A DNA stretch of 64,000 bases from Succinispira mobilis DSM 6222 (GTDB taxonomy: Bacteria > Bacillota > Negativicutes > Acidaminococcales > Succinispiraceae), in assembly GCF_000384135.1 (NCBI RefSeq), contig NZ_KB913028.1, forward strand, positions 1,577,351-1,641,350, in the 5' to 3' direction. Position numbers and translations under genes: made by a program. The notes below the pieces were generated by a model. The model did no database searches and was not told the DNA's origin. It saw only the letters and a list, made by a program, of their open reading frames with translations. Of the stretch, positions 45,496-53,026 are shown piece by piece (positions within the stretch are counted from its first letter, which is position 1; each line of letters starts with the position of its first letter).

Positions 45496-45978
45496 TTGTT
45501 AGAAAAAATCAAAATTATTTGTTCGCCCCAAAACTGTTTAGTCTTAATTTTTCTGTTCTTTTTAATTTTAGCCTATGCTAATCTTTTTACTAAAACTGAG
45601 CCCCCCGTCAATAACGAACTTTCGCCACCGCAACAACTCCCCTTAATTTCTCTGCAAATTCTAAATAAATTATATCCTCAAGAAAATAGCACAATTACAA
45701 AAAAATTAAAAAATCCTTTTTTGACAAAACAGTTTAAAGAAAATGATAGTGCTGAGAAAAAATATACTTCTGCCGATAAAAAAATACTATTTCATTTACA
45801 AGGCACCATAATAAATCAACAAGAAAAACTAGCTATAATTTCGATAAATAATACCGTTGCAGCCTATCGCCAAAATGATTTTGTTGCAGGCTATACTATT
45901 AAAGAAATTGCTGCAAACTCAGTTACTATTTTCAATCAAAATAGCCAAAACTTAGAAATTCTAAACTTAAAGGACTGA
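45496..45978 (+). CDS. PilP/GspC-like inner-membrane pilus protein
   Basis: A 160-residue protein with one N-terminal membrane helix (CLVLIFLFFLILAYANLF, about 15-32), a proline-rich linker and a small beta-rich C-terminal domain (LFHLQGTIINQQEKLAIISI, then AAYRQNDFVAGYTIKEI). This is the homology-region layout of GspC/PilP, which links the inner-membrane platform to the secretin. The call leans on its place six bases before the secretin gene. It starts on TTG 45496 after GGAAGTGATG. Confidence 0.72.
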   Translation: MLEKIKIICSPQNCLVLIFLFFLILAYANLFTKTEPPVNNELSPPQQLPLISLQILNKLYPQENSTITKKLKNPFLTKQFKENDSAEKKYTSADKKILFHLQGTIINQQEKLAIISINNTVAAYRQNDFVAGYTIKEIAANSVTIFNQNSQNLEILNLKD

Positions 45979-45983
45979 ATTTT

Positions 45984-47171
45984 ATGGAGATTTTACGCAA
46001 TTCTTTGCTTATCTTATCTTTAATATTTTGCTCTAATTTTTTTATTTGTTATCCCTGTAATGCCCAAGAGAAAACACTTAACCTAAATTTAGAAAATGCT
46101 GATTTGCGAACTGTCCTAATTTCTATAGCCAAAACAAGCAATATTAATTTAATTTTAGACAATTCCATAAGCGGTTCGATAAGCCTCCACTTGCAAAATA
46201 TTGAAGCTGAGACAGCATTGAAACTAATAAGTAATGCTGCTGGTTATAATTGGCAGCATTACAATTCTAATATTCTAATAAGCAAAAATATCAATAGTAG
46301 CCAAAATTTAAACAATCTTTCAATAATAAAATTAAAATATCTCAATGCAAAGGAATGCCAAACTATTCTAAAGCCTCTTTTAGGCGAAACAAAGATTAGT
46401 ATCGATTCTACGGCCAACTGCTTAATTTTCTCGGGTAATCAAACAGCACAGAGTAATATTAAGCTACTTTTAACACAATTAGATATTCCTAGCAAACAAA
46501 TTTCTTTAGATGTAAAAATAATCGCTGTAAACAAAGAGCACACTGAAGTTTTGGGCGTGCAGTGGCTTTGGTCCGAACTACCAGCAACTACAAATAGCAG
46601 CAATAACGATCACAGCTCTGAACAAAGTTTACCAGGCAAACTAAAACTCTCCTCAACACAAGGCCTTAATTATCAGGCAACTTTAGATGCTCAAATAAAT
46701 AGTGGTCAAGCAAAAATTCTAGCTAATCCTAAAATAACAACTCTACCTGGTCGCGAAGCTAAAATATTTATTGGCGATCATATTCCTGTGGTAACTGAAA
46801 AAAATAATAATGGTACAACAACTCAAAATACCGAATATATTGACGCTGGAATTAAGTTAATCTACACAGCGTATATTAATTCCGACGATTATATTACTGC
46901 TTCTGTTCACACTGAAGTTAGCACCCCTACCTTGATTGCCAGTTTAAGAAACTATAAAATAAGTACTCGCCAAGCCAATACAACTGTAAGATTAAAAAAT
47001 GGCGAAACACTTGTAATTGCGGGTTTAATCGGGCAAGAAGATTTGCAAAAAATAACTAAGATTCCTCTTTTGAGTAATATCCCCTTTTTTGGCAACCTTT
47101 TCAAACATCAAGAACAACATAAACAATCTACTGAAGTTATAATATTCATAACTTCAAAAATATTGGACTAA
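45984..47171 (+). CDS. Secretin (PilQ/GspD-type outer-membrane channel)
   Basis: A 395-residue secretin with a signal peptide (cut near CNAQ, about 28), one STN/N0-like domain (LNLENADLRTVLISIAKTSNINL), one N1-type domain (LKYLNAKECQTILKPLL, about 118) and the C-terminal secretin core with VLGVQWLW, LANPKITTLPGREAKIFIGD, VRLKNGETLVIAGL and PLLSNIPFFGNLF. It forms the outer-membrane pore for pili or DNA uptake, direct evidence of an outer membrane. It is short because it has few periplasmic domains. No pilotin gene is seen nearby. Confidence 0.92.
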   Translation: MEILRNSLLILSLIFCSNFFICYPCNAQEKTLNLNLENADLRTVLISIAKTSNINLILDNSISGSISLHLQNIEAETALKLISNAAGYNWQHYNSNILISKNINSSQNLNNLSIIKLKYLNAKECQTILKPLLGETKISIDSTANCLIFSGNQTAQSNIKLLLTQLDIPSKQISLDVKIIAVNKEHTEVLGVQWLWSELPATTNSSNNDHSSEQSLPGKLKLSSTQGLNYQATLDAQINSGQAKILANPKITTLPGREAKIFIGDHIPVVTEKNNNGTTTQNTEYIDAGIKLIYTAYINSDDYITASVHTEVSTPTLIASLRNYKISTRQANTTVRLKNGETLVIAGLIGQEDLQKITKIPLLSNIPFFGNLFKHQEQHKQSTEVIIFITSKILD

Positions 47172-47231
47172 AAACGCTAAACGGCGCTATTCCCACCTTA
47201 AACAAGGTAAAAACAGCGCCGTTTAGCGTTT
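47172..47231. terminator. Bidirectional terminator between secretin and efp genes
   Basis: A perfect 17-bp stem, AAACGCTAAACGGCGCT (47172-47188) with its inverse at 47215-47231, has a second small stem (ACCTT/AAGGT) in the loop. It separates two convergent genes and has A/T runs on both sides. Confidence 0.88.
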
Positions 47232-47239
47232 AATTTAAT

Positions 47240-47797
47240 TTAAGCACGTTCAATATAGTCGCCAGTTCTAGTATCTATTCTTAATACATCACCGACATTT
47301 ATAAACAAAGGAACTTTCACAACATAACCAGTGTCCATAGTAGCCAATTTAGAGCCACCCGTAGCCGTATCCCCTCTGATTCCAGGATCTGTTTCAGCAA
47401 CAACTAATTCTACAGCATTAGGCAAATCCACACCAATAATTTTATCTTGATATACCATTACACCAATCTTATTATTTTCTTTAATAAAAGACATTGCATT
47501 TCCCAAAGTTTCTTTATCAAGTTCACTTTGATCAAATGTTTCTAAATCCATGAAAACATACATGCCTTCATTTTCATATAAATATTCCATTTCACGGCGG
47601 TCAATATGTGCTTTAGGCATTCTTTCACCAGGATTAAAAGTTCTTTCTACAACAGCACCACTACAAAGATTACGCATTTTCACACGCACAAAAGCTGCGC
47701 CTTTACCTGGTTTTACATGTTGGAAATCAATAACTTGCCAAGCATCGCCATCAATCGTAACCGTAGTTCCAGTTCTAAATTCATTAGTTGTTATCAT
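47240..47797 (-). CDS. efp: Translation elongation factor P
   Basis: A 185-residue EF-P, which relieves ribosome stalling at proline stretches. It has an N-terminal KOW-like domain with HVKPGKGAAFVRVKMRN, where the loop lysine (about 32) sits at the usual modification site, and two OB domains (EYLYENEGMYVFMD; LFINVGDVLRIDTRTGDYIER). Full length. It follows the M24 peptidase gene as in many Firmicutes (pepP-efp) and ends at a bidirectional terminator. Confidence 0.97.
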   Translation of the reverse strand: MITTNEFRTGTTVTIDGDAWQVIDFQHVKPGKGAAFVRVKMRNLCSGAVVERTFNPGERMPKAHIDRREMEYLYENEGMYVFMDLETFDQSELDKETLGNAMSFIKENNKIGVMVYQDKIIGVDLPNAVELVVAETDPGIRGDTATGGSKLATMDTGYVVKVPLFINVGDVLRIDTRTGDYIERA

Positions 47798-47820
47798 TTT
47801 GAAACCTCCACCTTAAATTT

Positions 47821-48873
47821 CTAATATATTTCCAACAGCTGTTTTTCTGTAGCTGTTAAAATATCTTTACCGTTTTTAGTCACAACAATTAAGTCTTCAA
47901 TTCTAACACCGCCAAAACCTGGAAGATATATCCCTGGTTCTACCGTTATTACCATGTTTTCTTGTAAAACAACATTGGTATTCCCCGCTGCAATCCTTGG
48001 TTCTTCATGGATTTGTAAACCTACACCATGTCCAGTACTATGTCCGAAAAATTGTCCATAGCCTGCTTGAATAATTTCTTCGCGGGCTGCAAAATCAACT
48101 TCTGCTGCAGTTATTCCTGTTTTCACTTTATCTAATGCTTTAAGTTGGGCCGTTAACACTATTTGATATATTTCTCTTTGTCTATTACTGGCTTTTCCCA
48201 TAACTACTGTTCTAGTAATATCAGAATGATATCCTTGACAAACAGCCCCAAAATCAATAGTAACAAAATCACCAGTGCTTAAAGTTCTTACCCCTGGTTT
48301 AGCATGCGGCTTACTAGAATTTTCTCCAGAAGCAACTATTGTTTCAAAAGCCAACTTTTCCGAGCCTAAAGTTCGCATATAATACTCTAATAATGCTGCC
48401 ACTTCAATTTCGCTCATACCAACTTGCAAATTTTTTGTCAATCTTGTAAAGGCTTGATCAGCAATCATCGCTGCTTTTTTAATACATTCTATTTCTTGTT
48501 TAGATTTAATTATTCTGAAATTATCTAAATCAACTAAACTCCATGACACCCGTGGCAAAACTTGGCGATATTTTTCCATTTGTCTTGCCGTTACATACTC
48601 AGCTTCAACTGCTATCTTGTCCATTGTATTCAAATGTTTTTTCATAAATTCCGTTAAAGTTTCATCACCTGAAATCTGAATTTCAGCTTCTATTTTGAGC
48701 TCTGAACGAATCTGCTCTTGGTAGCGAAAATCAGTAAATATCACTACTCGGTCTTCTAAAATCAGCAAAGTAGCGTTAGAACCAGTAAAACCAGTGAAGT
48801 ATCTAATATTGGTAAGATTAGTCACTAACAATGCTTGATATGAATTGTTTTTAAGATATTCTTGTAAAATCAT
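47821..48873 (-). CDS. Xaa-Pro peptidase, M24 family
   Basis: A 350-residue di-metal aminopeptidase or dipeptidase acting on X-Pro peptides. An N-terminal creatinase-like domain is followed by the pita-bread domain with metal ligands in VTIDFGAVCQGYHSDITRT (two Asp, about 208-226), GHSTGHGVGLQIHEEP (His) and TVEPGIYLPGFGGVRIEDL (two Glu). Its place before efp suits a proline-related role. PepP and PepQ forms cannot be told apart with certainty. ATG 48873 has GAAGG upstream. Confidence 0.92.
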   Translation of the reverse strand: MILQEYLKNNSYQALLVTNLTNIRYFTGFTGSNATLLILEDRVVIFTDFRYQEQIRSELKIEAEIQISGDETLTEFMKKHLNTMDKIAVEAEYVTARQMEKYRQVLPRVSWSLVDLDNFRIIKSKQEIECIKKAAMIADQAFTRLTKNLQVGMSEIEVAALLEYYMRTLGSEKLAFETIVASGENSSKPHAKPGVRTLSTGDFVTIDFGAVCQGYHSDITRTVVMGKASNRQREIYQIVLTAQLKALDKVKTGITAAEVDFAAREEIIQAGYGQFFGHSTGHGVGLQIHEEPRIAAGNTNVVLQENMVITVEPGIYLPGFGGVRIEDLIVVTKNGKDILTATEKQLLEIY

Positions 48874-48938
48874 TTTTCAACCTTCTTTTTTGGAAAATGA
48901 ACAGACTTTAAAATTTTAACATATTTTATTGCTTTTTA

Positions 48939-49148
48939 CTATAATATTTCTATTTGAAAAGGTAGATTTTGCAAAATTTTTTCTGCTTGCTCATATAAAT
49001 CCGAAGTTGTTCGTATTAATATTTCACCAGCCCTACTATCTATAGTGCTAACTAAACCAACATGTTCATAGCCTTCAAATATCCAACCTGTAAATCCAAT
49101 TTTTTCTTTAGGCACAATTGCCCTAATCAAGCACTGTTCTTTAGACAT
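48939..49148 (-). CDS. DUF4911 family protein
   Basis: A 69-residue soluble protein matching DUF4911 (IRAIVPKEKIGFTGWIFEGYEHVGLVST, split here as VPKEKIGF and EGYEHVGLVST). It overlaps the end of the U32 gene by eight bases and has GGAGG before its ATG. Such small proteins are regularly encoded beside U32 proteins; its function is unknown. The predicted fold is alpha/beta, with no cysteine motif. Confidence 0.75.
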   Translation of the reverse strand: MSKEQCLIRAIVPKEKIGFTGWIFEGYEHVGLVSTIDSRAGEILIRTTSDLYEQAEKILQNLPFQIEIL

Positions 49149-50373
49149 TAATTTTCCTCCGTACTAAAGAATTTTCAGCTACAAATTGCAGATATGGTAC
49201 ACTGATAATTTGTCTAGGATGAGGCGCAACACTTATTTCTTGTCCTTTATCATCTTGCATATCTACTAAAACCAAAGAAAGAAGTTTGCCATTTGGTTGC
49301 AAAATCTCTAGTTCTTCCCCACTTTTAATATTGTTACGCTGTTCAATATATAGTCGCTTAGCAAGAGCATCATATTTAACCGTTAAACCAACAAAGTCGT
49401 GTGTTTGCTGATAGCTCGAAGTAGTATATACTTGTGAATTTTCATCAGTTTTTCCCGTCATAAATCCCTGTGTATAACTTCTATGCGAAACTTTAGCTAA
49501 TTCTTCTAACCATTTTTCTTGAACTATATAGTTTTCTGGAGCCGCAAAATAACTGTCTATCGCTTGACGGTATACACTTACTACACTAGCAACATAATGC
49601 ATACTTTTCATTCTTCCTTCAATTTTAAAACTATCTACGCCGGCTTTAATTAACTCGGGCACATAATTAATCAAACATAAGTCTTTAGAATTGAAAATAT
49701 AAGTACCGCGCTCATCTTCCAAAACTGGGAAATGCTCATTAGGACGATTTTCTTCTACTAGGCTGTATTTCCAGCGACAAGCTTGCACACAAGCCCCTTT
49801 GTTTGCATCTCGACCAGCCATATAATTACTTAGCAAGCACCGCCCTGAATGGGAAATGCACATCGCCCCATGAACAAAAACCTCTAATTCCATTTTTGTT
49901 TTATCTTTTATTTCTGCAATTTCTGTTAGCCCTAGTTCTCTTGCTAAAACAACCCTATCAGCCCCTAATTTTTGCCACATTTCTACAGCTGACCAATTAC
50001 TAGTATTGGCTTGTGTACTAACATGCAAAGACATTTGCGGAACTGTATTTTTCGCAATATTCCAAACACCCAAATCAGAGATTATTAAAGCGTCAACTTT
50101 TAGCTCTTGTAATTCCAATAAATATTCGGGCAAGTTTATTAAATCTTCATTATGAGGGACTATATTAACAGTAACATATATTTTTTTATTTAAAGAATGT
50201 GCATATTCAATCATTTCTCGCATTGTTTCTTTGTCAAAATTTGAAGCAAAAGCTCTCAAGCCAAAGTTTGTTCCGCCAAGATATAAAGCATCAGCACCAT
50301 AAAGTAAAGCCATTTTTCCCTTTTCCAAACTGCCTGCTGGCGCTAATAGCTCTGGTTTTTGCATTATTCGCAT
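49141..50373 (-). CDS. U32 family protein (TrhP-type tRNA hydroxylation factor or peptidase)
   Basis: A 410-residue U32-family protein. It starts with PELLAPAGSLEKGKMALLYG and contains VFVHGAMCISHSGRCLLSNY followed by KGACVQACRW, giving four conserved cysteines. In other bacteria members of this family make 5-hydroxyuridine in tRNA (TrhP/YrrN-YrrO) or hydroxylate rRNA, and some were first called collagenases. ATG 50373 has AAAGGAG ten bases upstream and is preferred over an ATG nine bases later. The neighbourhood ireB-ruvX-DUF1292-mltG-U32 is the Firmicutes one, supporting the tRNA role. Confidence 0.88.
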   Translation of the reverse strand: MRIMQKPELLAPAGSLEKGKMALLYGADALYLGGTNFGLRAFASNFDKETMREMIEYAHSLNKKIYVTVNIVPHNEDLINLPEYLLELQELKVDALIISDLGVWNIAKNTVPQMSLHVSTQANTSNWSAVEMWQKLGADRVVLARELGLTEIAEIKDKTKMELEVFVHGAMCISHSGRCLLSNYMAGRDANKGACVQACRWKYSLVEENRPNEHFPVLEDERGTYIFNSKDLCLINYVPELIKAGVDSFKIEGRMKSMHYVASVVSVYRQAIDSYFAAPENYIVQEKWLEELAKVSHRSYTQGFMTGKTDENSQVYTTSSYQQTHDFVGLTVKYDALAKRLYIEQRNNIKSGEELEILQPNGKLLSLVLVDMQDDKGQEISVAPHPRQIISVPYLQFVAENSLVRRKINV

Positions 50374-50414
50374 TCTAATAATTCTCCTTTAAATTTCTAT
50401 CATTACTTTCAAAA

Positions 50415-51401
50415 TCATTTGATCGCTCTCAAGTGATCTTCGTAGTTGGTGCTAAAAGTATGCTTGCCACCTGAACTAACTACAAAATACAAGTATTCCG
50501 TTTTTTCCGGATCTAAGGCAGCTAAAATTGAAGGCATGCCTGGATTAGCTATTGGTCCTGGTGGCAACCCGCTATTAATATAAGTATTATAAGGGGACTG
50601 AATTTTAGTATCAGCAATACTTAATTCTTCCTTTGGATATCCCAAAATATATTGAATAGTAGCACAAGACTGCAAAGGCATCTCTTGTTTTATTCTATTT
50701 TCAAATACACTAGCCACTACTTTGCGTTCTTCTGCTACTTGCGCTTCTTTCTCAACTAAAGACGCTAAAATAATTAAGCGTTGGATATCCATCTTCTTTA
50801 CTTTTAACTTTTCTCGAATTTCCTTATTGATTTTTCTATCAAACTCATCCACCAACAATTTTAAAATTTCCGCTTCTTTCATCTCTACACCAATATAGTA
50901 TGTTGCTGGGTATAAAAAACCCTCAGATTTGAATTTTATATTAGCGTTTTTTGTCTGCATATATTCATAAGGAGCATAATTTTGAGCAAGTTTTAAAAAT
51001 ACATCTTTCTTTCCCAGTCCTTCTTGTTCTATTAATTCTGCAATTTGAGTAACATTATAGCCCTCAGGAATTGTTAATTTTGTATAAAAAACACTACCTT
51101 TACCCAAAATTTCTACTATTTCTTGTTCTGACATTCCAACTTTAAATTGATAAGACCCAGCTTGTAAAGATTTTTCTAAATTCTTCATCTTCGCAATTTT
51201 GGTAAAAGAATTTTCTTTCGGCAAAAGACCTTGTTTTATCAACAAATTCATAATATCGTTAGTATTCATGCCACTTTTTACATTAACCATCACTGTAGCA
51301 CCTTGATTGGGCAAATCTGCAACTTTACTTTTACTGCATCCCCAAATAAAAAAACTACAAATCAGTATTAACACTATAAATAGAAGTTTCTTCGTATTCA
51401 T
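50415..51401 (-). CDS. mltG: Endolytic murein transglycosylase MltG
   Basis: A protein of about 328 residues that cuts nascent glycan strands and thereby ends their elongation. The N-terminal helix ends in FFIWGC, a possible lipobox, so it may be a lipoprotein. A LysM-like segment (about 45-90) is followed by the YceG core with LTIPEGYNVTQIAELIE, the catalytic Glu in LASLVEKEAQVAEE (about 214-227) and YNTYINSGLPPGPIANPG. ATG 51401 follows a GAGTG site; an ATG 21 bases earlier has no ribosome site. Confidence 0.93.
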   Translation of the reverse strand: MNTKKLLFIVLILICSFFIWGCSKSKVADLPNQGATVMVNVKSGMNTNDIMNLLIKQGLLPKENSFTKIAKMKNLEKSLQAGSYQFKVGMSEQEIVEILGKGSVFYTKLTIPEGYNVTQIAELIEQEGLGKKDVFLKLAQNYAPYEYMQTKNANIKFKSEGFLYPATYYIGVEMKEAEILKLLVDEFDRKINKEIREKLKVKKMDIQRLIILASLVEKEAQVAEERKVVASVFENRIKQEMPLQSCATIQYILGYPKEELSIADTKIQSPYNTYINSGLPPGPIANPGMPSILAALDPEKTEYLYFVVSSGGKHTFSTNYEDHLRAIK

Positions 51402-51443
51402 ATTTTCACTCACTTTTAACATTTCTGTAGATTTTTAGAACAA

Positions 51444-51466
51444 AAAAAAGCCTTACGGCTTTTTTT
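51444..51466. terminator. Terminator between DUF1292 and mltG genes
   Basis: AAAAAAGCC-TTAC-GGCTTTTTTT forms a short stem with long A and T tracts. It would act in both directions; for the minus-strand genes it follows the DUF1292 stop by about 40 bases. Confidence 0.75.
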
Positions 51467-51504
51467 CTTATAATTAACTAACCCGCCTAGGATTCACACA
51501 AAAT

Positions 51505-51825
51505 TTATTCTTGTTCTTCCCAAAGTTTTTCATAGGCTTCTTGTGCCTTTTCAAATTCTTCTTCTGATGGGTCACAATATACTTCTTCACCATTTTCATC
51601 AATAACTATTTTCGCAATTATAGCTTCATCTTCTTCAGCTTCACAATCACACTCTTCATGTTCACAAGTTTGCAATGGAACCAAAATCGCATATTTATCT
51701 TCGCCTACAGCAAAAATTTCTTCCTCAACATAGTAAAATTCATTGCCTTCTTCGTCTGTTATAACAACCACATCTTGGTCTTGCATTTCCATTTCATCCA
51801 CAACGCTATCTTTATTGTCTGACAT
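51505..51825 (-). CDS. DUF1292 acidic protein (YrzB-like)
   Basis: A 106-residue, extremely acidic protein of the DUF1292 family (VVITDEEGNEFYYVEEEIF; DKYAILVPLQ; DENGEEVYCDPSEEEFEKAQ). It has an uncommon cysteine cluster (CEHEECDCE, about 54-62). Its place between ruvX and mltG matches yrzB in Bacillus. The function is unknown. ATG 51825 has AGAGGTG upstream, and a terminator follows. Confidence 0.85.
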   Translation of the reverse strand: MSDNKDSVVDEMEMQDQDVVVITDEEGNEFYYVEEEIFAVGEDKYAILVPLQTCEHEECDCEAEEDEAIIAKIVIDENGEEVYCDPSEEEFEKAQEAYEKLWEEQE

Positions 51826-51926
51826 CGTACACCTCTTCTATCTTTTTTTTGCAGAATACCTAAGTTCTCTACTTGAGTTCATTGTATATTATAAAAAAAT
51901 TACTGTCAATAAAACATTTTAAAGTT

Positions 51927-52340
51927 TTAAAGTTGCCTATCCAAATAACCTTGTAAAATTATTACAGCTGCCATTTTGTCGATAACTTTTTTTCTTTTAT
52001 CACGTCTTACATCAGAGCTTATTAAAATTTTTTGTGCTTCCATAGTCGATAAGCGTTCATCCCAATAGTGGTACTTAATTTGTGGGAATGCGTTTTTTAG
52101 TAGCTCAGTAAATTTTTCTACTATTACACAACGTTCCCCAATACTACCATTCATATTTTTGGGATAACCTACCACAATTTCACTGACATCATACTCTGAT
52201 ATTAATTCTGCTAAACGAGCTAAATCTTTCACATTGCCAACACGGCGAATTACTTCTATACCTTGGGCAATCATTTTTGTAGCATCGCTTATCGCAATCC
52301 CAATAGTACGATCGCCAACGTCTAAAGCCATTATCTTCAA
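51927..52340 (-). CDS. ruvX: RuvX/YqgF Holliday-junction resolvase-like nuclease
   Basis: A protein of about 137 residues with an RNase H-like fold. It has IMALDVGDRTIGIAISD at the N-terminus (first acidic residue), VVGYPKNMNGSIG (about 60) and WDERLSTMEAQKIL (about 98) with the remaining catalytic acids. Homologues act in rRNA 5'-end maturation or junction cleavage. The TTG at 52340 is chosen because AGAGGGGG lies seven bases upstream; the following ATG is too far from it. It overlaps nothing and follows ireB by 26 bases. Confidence 0.92.
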   Translation of the reverse strand: MKIMALDVGDRTIGIAISDATKMIAQGIEVIRRVGNVKDLARLAELISEYDVSEIVVGYPKNMNGSIGERCVIVEKFTELLKNAFPQIKYHYWDERLSTMEAQKILISSDVRRDKRKKVIDKMAAVIILQGYLDRQL

Positions 52341-52366
52341 ATACTTTCCCCCTCTAAAATTGCTGG

Positions 52367-52612
52367 TCAATCTTTTAGATAATCTTTTAACAAGTCTTCT
52401 AAAATTTCATAACGCTCGACTTCCCGTAGTTTTGTTCGCGCATCTTTATAACTAGTTATATAAGTTGGGTCGCCAGATAATAAGTATCCTGCTAATTGAT
52501 CTACAGGATTGTAACCTTTCTCTTGCATAGAACGGGCAACTTCAATCATTATCTCTTTTACTTCTTTTTTATTTTTATCATGCCTAAACATCATTGTTTC
52601 TTGTATATTCAA
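52367..52612 (-). CDS. ireB: IreB family regulatory phosphoprotein (UPF0297)
   Basis: An 81-residue protein of the UPF0297/IreB family (SMQEKGYNPVDQLAGYLLSG, then DPTYITSYKDARTKLREVER). In Enterococcus IreB is phosphorylated by the Ser/Thr kinase IreK and affects antibiotic tolerance. The start is a TTG at 52612 because AAAGGAG sits eight bases upstream; two ATG codons follow six codons later, and the longer open frame upstream has no coding look. It heads the Firmicutes operon ireB-ruvX. Confidence 0.9.
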   Translation of the reverse strand: MNIQETMMFRHDKNKKEVKEIMIEVARSMQEKGYNPVDQLAGYLLSGDPTYITSYKDARTKLREVERYEILEDLLKDYLKD

Positions 52613-52714
52613 TGTCTCCACTCCTTTACAATCCACTTGCTTGTAGTTTATCACAAATTTTAAAAATTCTCTACAAAATATTTGCACATCCAGCGTTTTT
52701 TTCTTATTGAGAGA

Positions 52715-52744
52715 TTGACTATTGCCCGCAATTATTGCTATAAT
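52715..52744 (+). promoter_or_regulatory. Promoter of the ileS T-box transcript
   Basis: TTGACT (52715-52720), an 18-base spacer and TATAAT (52739-52744) with an extended TG at 52736-52737. Transcription should start near 52751. Confidence 0.75.
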
Positions 52745-52760
52745 AATTGTGTTTTTACAT

Positions 52761-53002
52761 AATGATATCAGCAATGATAGAGACAGTACTTGTAAATCAT
52801 AACTATCCAGCGAATTAGGGGCAGTGTAAGCCTAATTTTTTATCTTACAAGGAAAATCACTCTTGAGCTATAGACTGAGTAATATTTTATTAGGTCTAAT
52901 CGTTTTACATACGTTACAATGTATCAAGTGGCTTATTTCATAAGCTAACAGGGTGGTACCGCGGGTATAAGTCTCGTCCCTATGGGGATGGAGGCTTTTT
53001 TA
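52761..53002 (+). ncRNA. T-box leader (isoleucine) of ileS
   Basis: The leader shows the AGAGACAGTA-type Stem I elements (AGAGA at 52779-52783), a specifier ATC at 52856-52858 within GAAAATCACTC, and the T-box sequence AACAGGGTGGTACCGCG (52948-52964). A terminator follows (GTCTCGTCCC with GGGGATGGAGGC, then a T run, 52971-53002). Uncharged tRNA(Ile) should stabilise the antiterminator and allow ileS transcription. The specifier fits the downstream gene. Confidence 0.92.
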
Positions 53003-53026
53003 TTTTATGGAGGTGTATTTATAATT

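Noticed and set aside
52982-53026. N-terminal extension of ileS
   Set aside because: The upstream ATG is inside the T-box terminator; ATG 53027 has the ribosome site and gives the usual protein length.
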